DNA of 64,000 nucleotides from Archangium gephyra (GTDB lineage: Bacteria; Myxococcota; Myxococcia; Myxococcales; Myxococcaceae), in NCBI GenBank assembly GCA_003243425.1, contig QFQP01000007.1:124001-188000 (forward strand). Reading direction: 5' to 3'. The notes beneath the pieces are model-generated. The model had not been told where the DNA came from. It searched no databases and was given only the letters and a program-made list of their open reading frames with translations. The number at the start of each line of letters is the position of its first letter. The stretch's first letter is position 1. Shown here piece by piece: positions 1 through 9,382 of this stretch. The position numbers were made by a program, and so were the translations under genes.

Positions 1-181
1 TGCGCTCCAGCGACTGGGAAATACGGGCCGCCGTCGTCGGAATGGCGACGGCAGCCGGCTTGCGCTCGAGGGCCGCGGCGATGCGCTGCGCCGGAGAAGG
101 TGCGTCTTTCCGCTCACTCACCACCGAAGCGGAGAGCGTGCGGCCAGGGACCTTCTTCTGCGACTTGCCCCCTCGCGCCAT
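1..181 (-). CDS. Partial hypothetical protein, basic N-terminus (cut by window edge)
   Basis: The 5' end of a gene on the minus strand runs off the left edge. It begins MARGGKSQKKVPGRTLSASV and stays open for 60 codons. The visible part is rich in Lys, Arg, Ser, Pro and Ala and looks disordered; no domain is recognisable. The ATG lies 9 bases after the metK stop and an AAGG Shine-Dalgarno-like stretch sits in that junction, so it is probably co-transcribed with metK. The function cannot be inferred from this fragment. Confidence 0.6.
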   Translation of the reverse strand, partial: MARGGKSQKKVPGRTLSASVVSERKDAPSPAQRIAAALERKPAAVAIPTTAARISQSLER

Positions 182-190
182 GGCGAAGCC

Positions 191-1360
<1,170 letters not shown>

Positions 1361-1481
1361 GTGCGTGATTCCTCGTTGCGTGGTTACGGCAGAGGGCGCA
1401 CCCCTTAGCGCTTGCGACTCACCGCATCAAGCAACCGTGAATCCGCACCTGACCGCTCCGTCGTTGGTAGAGATGACGCCC

Positions 1482-2054
1482 ATGCGAGTCACGCTCACCG
1501 CCGCCCTCCTGCTGTCGCTGCCCGCGCTTGCGGGTACTCCCAAAGACGAGGTGAGCAAGCCGCTCAAGACCATCGTCAACTCGGTCCGCTACGGCAAAGA
1601 CAACGCCGCCCTCAAGCTCTTCGCGTCCGAAGAACAGGGGAAGATCCTGGTCGCCGATTCGTGGGCCAAAGGTACCGACGCCCAGCGCAAGGAGTTCCAG
1701 GAACTCTTCATGACGCTGTTCGGGAAGATCGCCTTTCCGAAGATCCGCAAGAACTTCGAGAACCTCGACACCGTGCTCTACGAAGAGCCGACCATCACCG
1801 GTGACACCGCGAGCATCGCCTCGACCATTCTCATCAACCACCCGCTCAAGAAGCAGGAGCTGAAGGTGAAGTACCAGGTGGTCAAGCAGGCCGGCGCGTG
1901 GAAGGTGGTCGACGTGGCCGTGCTCGGCGACTCCATGCTCACCGGCATTCGTGATGATCAGGTGCAGCCGATTCTCAAGGAGTCGGGGTGGGATGGTCTG
2001 CTGAAAGCCATGCGCGAGAAGGCCGCTGAACTGAAAGATGTTCAGCTGAAGTGA
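1482..2054 (+). CDS. MlaC/Ttg2D-like periplasmic lipid-transport protein
   Basis: A 190-residue secreted protein with a short signal peptide (MRVTLTAALLLSLPALAG) followed by a domain of the MlaC/Ttg2 toluene-tolerance family. Members carry phospholipids across the periplasm between the outer-membrane MlaA complex and the inner-membrane MlaFEDB ABC transporter. The sequence has the typical opening (KPLKTIVNSV), the central FQELFMTLFGK helix and the closing VDVAVLGDSMLTGIRDD-type strand. A GGTAGAG site is spaced 9 bases from the chosen ATG; an ATG 9 bases earlier is possible. No mlaD, mlaE or mlaF gene is adjacent, so it is an orphan here. It is divergent from metK. Confidence 0.8.
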   Translation: MRVTLTAALLLSLPALAGTPKDEVSKPLKTIVNSVRYGKDNAALKLFASEEQGKILVADSWAKGTDAQRKEFQELFMTLFGKIAFPKIRKNFENLDTVLYEEPTITGDTASIASTILINHPLKKQELKVKYQVVKQAGAWKVVDVAVLGDSMLTGIRDDQVQPILKESGWDGLLKAMREKAAELKDVQLK

Positions 2055-2116
2055 GGATCGTCTTTATCCTTTCGGGCAACTCAGGCCGTACCTCGAGTTC
2101 AAAGGAGAAGAACCGC

Positions 2117-2713
2117 ATGATGAAGCGCATCGTGACGCTCGTAGCCGGCAGCCTGGTGATGGTGGCCTGTGGTCCCGGAGCGAAGATCGACGGCAAGCAG
2201 GGCGCGGCAGAAGCGCTCTTCGCTGCCTCGAAGCCTTCGCAGGCCAGGGCGGACACCAGCAACACGCCGGTCGACCTCACCGGCTCGCTGACGTGGAACT
2301 GCCCCGAGGGCGGCAACGCGAAGATCTCTGGCGCGAGCGTGAACGTCGGCAACGGCGGCGTGAGCACGGGCGTGACGATGACGTACAACAACTGCGGCCT
2401 GTCGAAGGGCGGCCCGGGCGTGGCGATCTTCATCGGCGACATGAACCTCTCGCAGAAGATCGACATCTCGAACTCGAGCGTGAACCTCGACCAGCGCCTC
2501 AAGGGCCGCGTCGACGTGCGCGGCGCCTACAACGACTTCATCGACGCCGACATCACGCAGAAGATCGCCGTGGGTGACCTCGGCTCGGGCGTGGGCGGCG
2601 TGTCGATGTACCTCGTCGGCACCATCACCACGTCTGACGGCACGTTCACCTATGACGAGAACGTGAACGTCTCGGGCAGCATCTCGGCGCGCATCGAGAA
2701 CAACGACCCGTAA
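2117..2713 (+). CDS. Hypothetical lipoprotein
   Basis: A 198-residue protein with a lipoprotein signal (MMKRIVTLVAGSLVMVACG), so the mature protein should start at Cys19 or so and be membrane-anchored. The rest is Gly, Asn, Ser and Thr rich with alternating strand-like segments and no recognisable domain; a beta-rich fold is likely. AAGGAG is spaced 9 bases before the first ATG. It follows the MlaC-like gene by 62 bases and is closed by a strong terminator. I do not recognise the family. Confidence 0.75.
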   Translation: MMKRIVTLVAGSLVMVACGPGAKIDGKQGAAEALFAASKPSQARADTSNTPVDLTGSLTWNCPEGGNAKISGASVNVGNGGVSTGVTMTYNNCGLSKGGPGVAIFIGDMNLSQKIDISNSSVNLDQRLKGRVDVRGAYNDFIDADITQKIAVGDLGSGVGGVSMYLVGTITTSDGTFTYDENVNVSGSISARIENNDP

Positions 2714-2714
2714 G

Positions 2715-3008
2715 TCAGTTCGCTTCGTCTTTCGCCCCCGCGTGCCGTCTGGTGCGCGGGGGTCTTCTTTTGAGCAGCCACTGCGCGAGCGCGAAAAGCC
2801 ACTCGATCGCCAGCGCGATGAGCGAGCAGACCGCGACAAGGACCACCAGCGATACGAGCACGTGGGCGGTCATCAAACGGTCTCTCGACCACTCCATCCC
2901 GCCGAGCGACATCAGCCGGAGCGTTCCCTCGAACGCCAACAAGAAGACCGCGCAGCCGAGAAACACGGAGCCGCTGGTCTTGCCGACGCGAACGAGTTCG
3001 GTCGTCAC
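2715..3008 (-). CDS. Small two-helix membrane protein, partner of the channel gene
   Basis: A 97-residue protein with two predicted transmembrane segments (about residues 12-32 and 47-78) and a basic C-terminal tail (KRRPPRTRRHAG). It starts with GTG only three bases after the stop of the ion-channel homologue upstream, so the two are very likely co-translated. It has no known domain. Because it shares an operon with a pentameric channel homologue and is itself a small membrane protein, an accessory or assembly role is a reasonable guess, but nothing in the sequence proves it. The + strand terminator at 2735-2771 lies within its coding end. Confidence 0.65.
   Translation of the reverse strand: MTTELVRVGKTSGSVFLGCAVFLLAFEGTLRLMSLGGMEWSRDRLMTAHVLVSLVVLVAVCSLIALAIEWLFALAQWLLKRRPPRTRRHAGAKDEAN
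2735..2771 (+). terminator. Rho-independent terminator after the 2117-2713 lipoprotein
   Basis: CCCCCGCG (2735-2742) pairs exactly with CGCGGGGG (2755-2762) around a 12-base loop and is followed by TCTTCTTTT. The hairpin lies inside the 3' coding end of the opposing minus-strand gene. Confidence 0.8.
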
Positions 3009-3011
3009 CGC

Positions 3012-4046
3012 TCACCTCAGCGCGTGGATGAAGACGATGAGCGCGCAGCCCACCGCATAGATCAACGGAAAGCCCCACTTGCTGCGCGCGTCGAGCTTTT
3101 CGAACTTCGCGCGCATGGTGCGGCGTTCGGCATCGAGCACCGCCCGTTCCGATTCAGGCATCGAGGGTAGCGCGGCCTCGAGCGACACCGCGCGGTCGTG
3201 CCAGCGCATGACGACGACACACTCCGCCAGCACCGCGGTGATCAGCGCGTACGAGAAGTTGAAGATCTGATCGAGCAGCACGGTGTTGCCGAGGTACGGC
3301 AGGTCATCGGTGAACGCGAGCTGCAGGAACACGATGGTCAGCAGCGCCGTGATGACCGTGCCCACGCGCGCCTCGACGTGAATCGGCCGCAGGAAGAAGA
3401 CGAACCAGCAACACATCAACACCAGCGCGATCGGCGGGAACATGGTGACGAAGAACACGCGCCGCGGCCGCTCGAGCGTCACGCCGAACTGAACGCGCGA
3501 GTGCGCTGACTCACTCGGCAGGCCGAGCTTTGCCGCGACCGTCGTCACCGCGCGCAGCGTCTTGCCGACGATCCACCCCGGAACTTTCAGACCTTCCACC
3601 ACTGCGCTGTCGTCATCGAGCTCGAGCACCACTTCATTCGAACCCCGGCGAACGTCTTCCAGCTCGAGCACCACGTCCTGAGCGTCGAGCGGAAAGCTGC
3701 CCAGCTCGAACTTGTGGAAGAAGCGGCCTTCACCGACGAAGCGTTGGTAGTGCCGGCCGTCAGGCAGCGTGAGCGGCTCGTCGAACACGGGGTTGAGACT
3801 CAGCGCCCAGGCCTCGAGCAGGTTCACGAAGCGCAGGCTCTTCGTGGCGTCGGCGTCGCCGGTCCACTTCACCCAGAGCACGAACGAGGCGTGGTAAGCG
3901 TTCTCTTCGAGATTGATGGCTTCGACGTTGCGCAGCTGGAGGCCGACGGTGACGCGTTCAGGCGGCGATTGCGTGATCACCAACGCGCAGACGAGGGGCA
4001 GGAGCACGCCGACGATGAGACTCCATGCGGTCGCCGTGTGCATCAT
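3012..4046 (-). CDS. Prokaryotic pentameric ligand-gated ion channel homologue (Cys-loop-like)
   Basis: A 344-residue protein with the layout of the bacterial GLIC/ELIC family. It has an N-terminal signal or anchor (residues 8-25), a beta-rich extracellular domain containing FPLDAQD at 118-124 (the equivalent of the FPxD signature), then four membrane helices at about 197-219, 223-246, 256-280 and 323-343. After M2 come the LP and Asp residues typical of the M2-M3 loop (DDLPYLG, then LLDQIFNFSYA). A cytoplasmic loop of about 40 residues joins M3 to M4. No cysteine pair of the eukaryotic Cys-loop is seen, as is usual in bacteria. The start is taken at the MMHTATAWS methionine; it overlaps the divergent PEGA gene by 32 bases. 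The ligand is unknown. Confidence 0.8.
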   Translation of the reverse strand: MMHTATAWSLIVGVLLPLVCALVITQSPPERVTVGLQLRNVEAINLEENAYHASFVLWVKWTGDADATKSLRFVNLLEAWALSLNPVFDEPLTLPDGRHYQRFVGEGRFFHKFELGSFPLDAQDVVLELEDVRRGSNEVVLELDDDSAVVEGLKVPGWIVGKTLRAVTTVAAKLGLPSESAHSRVQFGVTLERPRRVFFVTMFPPIALVLMCCWFVFFLRPIHVEARVGTVITALLTIVFLQLAFTDDLPYLGNTVLLDQIFNFSYALITAVLAECVVVMRWHDRAVSLEAALPSMPESERAVLDAERRTMRAKFEKLDARSKWGFPLIYAVGCALIVFIHALR

Positions 4047-4632
4047 TTCGTGGGCTGCGGCGGCGCAGGAGGTCGCGCCCGGCAAGCTGCTCATTCGCAC
4101 CAGCGCCGACGAAGCGGTCATCACGATCGACGGCGAGACCCGCGGCCTGGCGCCGCGCACCGAGACCCTCGCTCCCGGGGTTCACACCATCGTGGCGGAG
4201 ACGAAAGACGCGCCCCCGGTGTCGCAGACCGTGTCGCTGACGTCGGGCGAGACGCGCACGCTCACGTTGTCGTTCATTCCACCTGCACGTGCGCGCCCGT
4301 TCCCGACGGTGGGGACGGTGATGGTGGCGACCGGCGGCCTCATCATCGCCGGCGGGCTGTTGCTGCGGGGCCCGGCAGAAGAAGCGGCACGAAAGACGTC
4401 GGCAGCGTTCCAACGCGGCGGAGGCTGGGACGAGTTCGCGCAGCGCCTCGAGCACGACGGGCTGGTGGCTGAAACGTGGAGCTGGCTGCTGCTCGGCCTC
4501 GGGGTGACGACCGTCGTGTCGGGTGTCGTCGTGGGAGTCCTCGAGCACTTCGGCACCCCCGAGTCGGGGCCGAAGCTGGTGCTCGCACCGACCCGCGGTG
4601 GCGCGTGGGTGGGCGGAGTCTTCACGTGGTGA
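4015..4632 (+). CDS. PEGA-domain exported protein
   Basis: A 205-residue protein with a signal peptide (MRLHAVAVCIISWAAAAQ) and a PEGA-type beta domain (residues 25-85: KLLIRTSADEAVITIDG, then APGVHTIVAE). PEGA domains are found in surface or periplasmic proteins. Two hydrophobic segments follow (about 103-120 and 160-180), so the C-terminal half is probably membrane-embedded. The start has GGAG 10 bases upstream. It overlaps the next gene by four bases (GTGA), so the two form a unit. Confidence 0.7.
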   Translation: MRLHAVAVCIISWAAAAQEVAPGKLLIRTSADEAVITIDGETRGLAPRTETLAPGVHTIVAETKDAPPVSQTVSLTSGETRTLTLSFIPPARARPFPTVGTVMVATGGLIIAGGLLLRGPAEEAARKTSAAFQRGGGWDEFAQRLEHDGLVAETWSWLLLGLGVTTVVSGVVVGVLEHFGTPESGPKLVLAPTRGGAWVGGVFTW

Positions 4633-5972
4633 GAGCGTGGTTCGTCGTCTTCGGGGTGCTCGCCGGGTGCCGCGTCTACGAGCCGGAGATCCTCGATTGT
4701 CAGATTCGCTGCGGTGCCGGCCGCGCGTGCCCGCGAGACACGCGCTGCTCGGAAGATCTGTTCTGCCGCCCGCTGAACGTGTCAGGGGTGTGTACCTGCT
4801 CGCCGGGGCAGACCGAAGCCTGTCAGCGCTCGTCAACGATGAGCGGCATCTGCAGCGGCGGCATCCGCACCTGCGGAGAGGACCGCGTGTGGTCCAGCTG
4901 CATGGGCGCGGTGGTGCCGGGCATCGAGGTGTGTAACGGCATCGACGACGACTGTGACGGCGTCATCGACGGCAACACCATCGACGCGCCGCGCTGCCCG
5001 CTGACCGAAGGCGTCTGCGCAGGCGCTCACGTCGCCAGCTGCGTGGGCGGCAACTACGTCGCGTGTGACGTCGTCGAGTACGGCATCGACTACGAACGCT
5101 TCGAGACGCGTTGTGACGGCCTCGACAACGATTGCGATGGGCAGGTCGACGCGCCGCCGCCACGCGCGGTGCTCGACCTCGACGGTGACGACTTCGCCTT
5201 GAGCCCGGGCAGCGTCGTGGCGCGCGTCGCCGGTGAAGCGCGGCTGGTGACGTTCGATGACGCGATGAACGTCATCGGCAACGAGTTACTGGCAGCGCGC
5301 TTCCCCGACGCGCAGGTCGAAGCGTCGGGTGAGCGGGTGCTCGCGTTCGCCGAAAACGGCGGCGTGCGCTTCGTGCGGCTCACCGCCGATGGGCGACGCA
5401 GCGAACGGGTCGAACCGACCTGGCTCGGCAATGGCCCGCTGGCCGTCGGACTCCACGCCGCGGCGATGGAGGTGAACGGCGAAGTGCAGGTGCGCTCGTT
5501 GCTCACCAGCGAAGCACCGGTGACGGTCGGCAGCTCTGATGGCGGCGTGCTCACCATGAGCCCGCGCGGCGAATGGCTGACCTGGCCCGGCGGGTTGTGG
5601 CGCCACTCGACGAAGTCGCACGTGCAGACCACCCCGCTCCCGCCGATGGCCGTGCTCTTCGACGTCGGCACCGAAGCGGTGACGGCGGTGCCCGTCGAAC
5701 CGGGCGGCTTCTTCTACGCAGACCTCGCGAGCTCGTTGGCGACCACGCCGCTCGCGCTCGCGCTGCGCAATGCCGGCGCGTCGATGCGCGGCCCGCAGCT
5801 GGTGGTGGTCGGGCACACGGCGCAAGGTGACGTGTGGCTGAGCACGCAGAGCGCTTCGCTGAAGGTCGCCACCGGGGCGAGCGGCGCCCAGCTCACCTCG
5901 GGCCGCTTCGGCGTCACCGTGGCCTTCAGGCGCGAAGACACCTTGTGGCTCGGTCAGCTCTGCGTGCCGTAG
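4629..5972 (+). CDS. Lipoprotein with MopE-like DDDCDG metal-binding motifs
   Basis: A 447-residue protein starting at a GTG that overlaps the previous stop. The signal ends in a lipobox (VFGVLAGC). The first 180 residues are Cys-rich and hold CNGIDDDCDGVIDG and CDGLDNDCDGQVD, the repeat known from the Methylococcus MopE protein and common in myxobacterial surface lipoproteins, thought to bind calcium or metals. The C-terminal 270 residues look like a beta-propeller-type domain with repeating short strands, though I cannot assign it. It probably sits on the outer membrane. The function is unknown. Confidence 0.75.
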   Translation: MRAWFVVFGVLAGCRVYEPEILDCQIRCGAGRACPRDTRCSEDLFCRPLNVSGVCTCSPGQTEACQRSSTMSGICSGGIRTCGEDRVWSSCMGAVVPGIEVCNGIDDDCDGVIDGNTIDAPRCPLTEGVCAGAHVASCVGGNYVACDVVEYGIDYERFETRCDGLDNDCDGQVDAPPPRAVLDLDGDDFALSPGSVVARVAGEARLVTFDDAMNVIGNELLAARFPDAQVEASGERVLAFAENGGVRFVRLTADGRRSERVEPTWLGNGPLAVGLHAAAMEVNGEVQVRSLLTSEAPVTVGSSDGGVLTMSPRGEWLTWPGGLWRHSTKSHVQTTPLPPMAVLFDVGTEAVTAVPVEPGGFFYADLASSLATTPLALALRNAGASMRGPQLVVVGHTAQGDVWLSTQSASLKVATGASGAQLTSGRFGVTVAFRREDTLWLGQLCVP

Positions 5973-7517
5973 TCACAACAACCACGTCGACACGCGGCCC
6001 ACGCTGCGCAGCTCGATCTCTCCCCGCGGCTCGAACTCGAACTCGGAGCCGAGCGCCTTCACCGTGCTCTCCAGCACGTGCACGCGCCCGGGAACGCCGT
6101 GTGACTCGAGCCGGCTGGCGGTGTTCACCGTGTCGCCCCACAGGTCGTACGCGAACTTCCTGGTGCCGATGACCCCGGCCACGACCGGGCCGGCGTGGAG
6201 CCCGAGGCGGACCTCGAGCGGTGAACCGACTGCACGGCCCACGTCGCGCACGGCGGCGATGAGCTCGCGGGCGAGCGCCATCATCGCTTCACGGTGGCGC
6301 GGCATCGGCGTGGGCAGACCGGCGACGACCATGTACGCGTCACCGATGGTCTTGATCTTCTCGAGGCCGTGCTTCGCGGTGAGCGCGTCGAACGAGGTGA
6401 AGACCCGGCCAAGCACTTCGACCACCTGTTCGGGCTCGCGCGTCGACGCCCAGGCGGTGAAGCCCACCAGGTCGGCGAACAACACCGTCACGTCGTCGTA
6501 GGTGTCGGCGATGGTCACCTCACCGCGCTTGAGGCGTTCGGCGATCGGCGCGGGCAGCACGTTGAGCAACAACCGTTCGCTGGTCGCGTTGGCCTCCGAC
6601 AGTTCGCGGGTGCGCTCCACGATGCGCGCTTCGAGGTTCTGATTGAGCTGCTGAATCTCGCGCTGCGCCCGAAGCCGCTCCGAGATGTCGCGCATGATGA
6701 GCGTGGTCAACACCCCCGACTTCGACGCCACGCGGCTGACCGACGCCTCGATGGGGAAGCGCGAGCCATCGGGGCGCACCGCCTGGAGCTCCAGCGTGCC
6801 GACCGGCGGCACCGTGGCGTCGAACGCCGGCAACAATCGCCGCACGGTGTGAAGCATCACCGCGTCGGCGCGACACCGGAAGATGTTCTCGGCCGCCCGA
6901 TTGAACGCGATGACACGGCCCCGCGCGTCGACGGTCACGATGCCGTCCATCGCTCCGTCGATGATGGCGCTGGTGAGCCGCTGCACGTCCTGCAGTTGTT
7001 CATCGAGCAACAACCGGCCGATGCGGCCCGCGGTGACGCTGGCGATGGTGTTGAACAGCTGCTCGTGCTCGGGCGTGAAGAAGCTGACCTTCGAGTGCTC
7101 CGAGTCGATGACGCCGATGACCTCGTCACGCAGCAGAATCGGCACGGCCAGCTCCGAGAGCCGCGCTTGATCATCGGTGATGTAGCGGGGGTCGTGGCGC
7201 ACGTCGGGCAGCAGTTCGGCCTTGCCGCTGCTGGCGACGGTGCCCACGATGCCTTGCCCGACGGCGATGCGAATGGGCGCGAGAATCTCACGACCGCGCG
7301 GGTTCTTGGGGCCGTACGCCGCGCGCTGCACGAGGTGGGTGCGCGCTTCATCGAGCAGGTAGATGACACAGTCTTCCAGCCCGAGGTGCGCGACGGCGCC
7401 GTTGGCCACGTCCCACAGGATGTCGTCGAGGTCATCGAAGTGCGTCAGCGAGGCGATGAAGCGGTGGAGCGCGTCTACCATCTGCGACTTGCGCTCCAGC
7501 GCCTCGTTCGAACTCAT
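5973..7517 (-). CDS. GAF-PAS adenylate/guanylate cyclase
   Basis: A 514-residue soluble signalling enzyme. In order: a GAF domain (about 15-170, with GQGIVGTVASSGK and VIGVIDSEHS), a PAS domain (about 180-300, with AIIDGAMDGIVTVDARGRVI and an FPIEASVSRV core followed by a PAC-like segment), a coiled-coil linker (QREIQQLNQNLEARIVERT) and a class III nucleotide cyclase domain (VTVLFADLVGFT, LEKIKTIGDAYM, VRLGLHAGPVVAGVIG, DLWGDTVNTASRLES). The metal-binding Asp residues (FADLVGF and GDAYM) and the transition-state residues (NTASRLES) are present, so it should be active. It is convergent with the DDDCDG lipoprotein gene, with no bases between them. The signal sensed is unknown. Confidence 0.9.
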   Translation of the reverse strand: MSSNEALERKSQMVDALHRFIASLTHFDDLDDILWDVANGAVAHLGLEDCVIYLLDEARTHLVQRAAYGPKNPRGREILAPIRIAVGQGIVGTVASSGKAELLPDVRHDPRYITDDQARLSELAVPILLRDEVIGVIDSEHSKVSFFTPEHEQLFNTIASVTAGRIGRLLLDEQLQDVQRLTSAIIDGAMDGIVTVDARGRVIAFNRAAENIFRCRADAVMLHTVRRLLPAFDATVPPVGTLELQAVRPDGSRFPIEASVSRVASKSGVLTTLIMRDISERLRAQREIQQLNQNLEARIVERTRELSEANATSERLLLNVLPAPIAERLKRGEVTIADTYDDVTVLFADLVGFTAWASTREPEQVVEVLGRVFTSFDALTAKHGLEKIKTIGDAYMVVAGLPTPMPRHREAMMALARELIAAVRDVGRAVGSPLEVRLGLHAGPVVAGVIGTRKFAYDLWGDTVNTASRLESHGVPGRVHVLESTVKALGSEFEFEPRGEIELRSVGRVSTWLL

Positions 7518-7584
7518 GAGCGCGCCATTTGATTCGCCAGGGTGGGAGGCGTCAAAGACAACCGCGGCCGGTATGGTGACCGCC

Positions 7585-8703
7585 ATGACTCGCGCCATCG
7601 TCGTCGCCGCCGTGCTTCTCGTGGGCTGCACGCAGAAGCCGTCTTTCCCGCCCACGCCGCCCGAGACGAAGGTCAAGGGCACGGTCATCGCGTCGGGGCT
7701 GGTGAACCCCTGGGCGGTGGCGTTCCTGCCTGACGGCCGATTTCTGGTGACCGAGAAGAGCGGCTCGATGCGCTACGTGTCTGCGGGCGGCGAGAAGAGC
7801 GCGCCGTTGCGCGGCGTGCCCGGCGTCGACACCAACGGCCAGGGCGGTCTGCTCGACCTCGTCTTGTCTCCCGACTTCGAGACGTCACGGCGCGTGTACT
7901 TCACGTTCTCCGAGAAGGACGGCGACGTGAACGGCACGGTGCTCGCCACCGCGATTCTCGGCGCCGACGCGTTGAGCGAGGTGAACGTGTTGTGGCGACA
8001 GACCCCGAAGCTCGCCGGCGGTCACCACTTCGGCTCGCGCATCGTGTTCGCGCGCGACGGGAAGCTCTTCGTGGCGCTCGGCGAGCGCAATCAACGCGAC
8101 CTGTCGCAGAAGCTCGACCACGCGCAGGGCAAGGTGGTGCGGCTGAACACCGACGGTACGCCCGCCGCCGACAACCCCTTCGTGGCGACCGCTGGCGCGC
8201 TCCCGGAGATCTGGAGCTACGGCCACCGCAACATTCAAGGCGCGGCGCTGAACCCGACGACCGGCGAGCTGTGGACCAACGAACACGGGCCCATGGGTGG
8301 CGACGAGGTGAACGTCACGCGCGCGGGGAAGAACTACGGCTGGCCGCTCATCACCTACGGTCGCGAGTACAGCGGCGGGCAGATCAACGACGGCGCCACG
8401 TCGGCCGAAGGGCTCGAGCAGCCGCTGCACTACTGGGTGCCGTCGATTGCGACCTCGGGCATGGCGTTCGTGACGACCGACGTCTACCCCGCGTGGAAGG
8501 GCTCGGTGCTCGTCGGCGGCCTCGCGGGAAGGTGTCTGTCGCGCCTGGTGCTCGACGGAGAACGCGTGTCGAAGGAAGAGCGCTTGCTCACCGAGCTCGG
8601 CGAGCGGATTCGCGACGTGCGTGAAGCGCCCGACGGCCGCATCTACGTGCTCACCGACGAAGCCAACGGCAAGCTCTACCGGCTCGATCTGGCCGACAAG
8701 TAG
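7585..8703 (+). CDS. PQQ-dependent aldose sugar dehydrogenase-like lipoprotein
   Basis: A 372-residue exported protein with a lipobox (VVAAVLLVGC) and the six-bladed propeller of soluble PQQ glucose/aldose dehydrogenases (GSDH family, similar to YliI). Landmarks are GLVNPWAVAFLPDGRFLVTEK, the catalytic-type histidine region GGHHFGSRIVF, GYGHRN-like SYGHRNIQG, NEHGPMGGDEVN and GKNYGWPLITYGREY. It would oxidise sugars in the periplasm if PQQ is available; no pqq genes lie here. An alternative ATG lies 12 bases upstream. The last 28 bases overlap the convergent TetR gene. Confidence 0.88.
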   Translation: MTRAIVVAAVLLVGCTQKPSFPPTPPETKVKGTVIASGLVNPWAVAFLPDGRFLVTEKSGSMRYVSAGGEKSAPLRGVPGVDTNGQGGLLDLVLSPDFETSRRVYFTFSEKDGDVNGTVLATAILGADALSEVNVLWRQTPKLAGGHHFGSRIVFARDGKLFVALGERNQRDLSQKLDHAQGKVVRLNTDGTPAADNPFVATAGALPEIWSYGHRNIQGAALNPTTGELWTNEHGPMGGDEVNVTRAGKNYGWPLITYGREYSGGQINDGATSAEGLEQPLHYWVPSIATSGMAFVTTDVYPAWKGSVLVGGLAGRCLSRLVLDGERVSKEERLLTELGERIRDVREAPDGRIYVLTDEANGKLYRLDLADK

Positions 8704-9338
8704 CCGGTGGCGAGCGCCACGAGTTCCTCGAGATACCAGGGCTCCGACAAGAGGTGCGGTGACTCGAAGACCGCGTGCGACACCGAGCCTTCGAGCGCGG
8801 ACAACAACACGCCTGCGCGTTGCTCCACGTGCTTGAGGCGTGGTGCCGACGCGCGCAGCATCGCGGCGACGACCTCCAGCAGCTGACGCGTCGAATCGCG
8901 AAGCAGCCCGGCGCCATCCAGCTCGGACATCGGGCCGCGCAAGGCGAGCGCGAGGTCGAGGTTCTCGCGCTTGACCTGCAGCAGCGCGCGCAGCGTATGG
9001 CGAATGGCGTGCTCGAGCGGCGCGCCGATGACCTCTTCGGCGGCGCCCTGCACGGCCCCCACCATGCGGCCGAAGTAGCGGACCATGAGCGCGGTCACCA
9101 ACGAGCGCTTGTCGGGGAAGTACTGGTACAGCGTGCCGACCGACACGCCGGCCTTCTCGGCGACGCGCGTGGTGGTCAAGGCCACGTAGCCATCGCGCCG
9201 CAAAACCTGAAGCGTGCCTTCGACGATGGCATCGACGGTGACCTCCGCTCGCTTCTGAACCGGCCGTTTTCGTTGGCGAATCTTGCGAACCAACCGCGGC
9301 GCCGGAGATGCGAATTCTAAACCTGAAGCATCCTTCAT
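8676..9338 (-). CDS. TetR/AcrR-family transcriptional regulator
   Basis: A 220-residue regulator with an N-terminal helix-turn-helix (about residues 30-75: GTLQVLRRDGYVALTTTRVAEKAGVSVGTLYQYFPDKRSLV is the classical pattern) and a helical ligand-binding C-terminal domain. The very basic N-terminal stretch (RKIRQRKRPVQKR) is unusually long. It is divergent from the 9383-10030 lipoprotein gene with only 44 bases between starts, so it may control that gene; the ligand is unknown. Confidence 0.88.
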   Translation of the reverse strand: MKDASGLEFASPAPRLVRKIRQRKRPVQKRAEVTVDAIVEGTLQVLRRDGYVALTTTRVAEKAGVSVGTLYQYFPDKRSLVTALMVRYFGRMVGAVQGAAEEVIGAPLEHAIRHTLRALLQVKRENLDLALALRGPMSELDGAGLLRDSTRQLLEVVAAMLRASAPRLKHVEQRAGVLLSALEGSVSHAVFESPHLLSEPWYLEELVALATGYLSARSSR

Positions 9339-9382
9339 ATTTCTCACTCTCTCGCCACTCCCGGCGACAGACAAGGATGCCC

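Noticed and set aside
1361..1472. A possible SAM riboswitch upstream of metK.
   Set aside because: There are small hairpins, but I could not match the core of any known SAM or SAH riboswitch class. The claim would need a covariance-model search.
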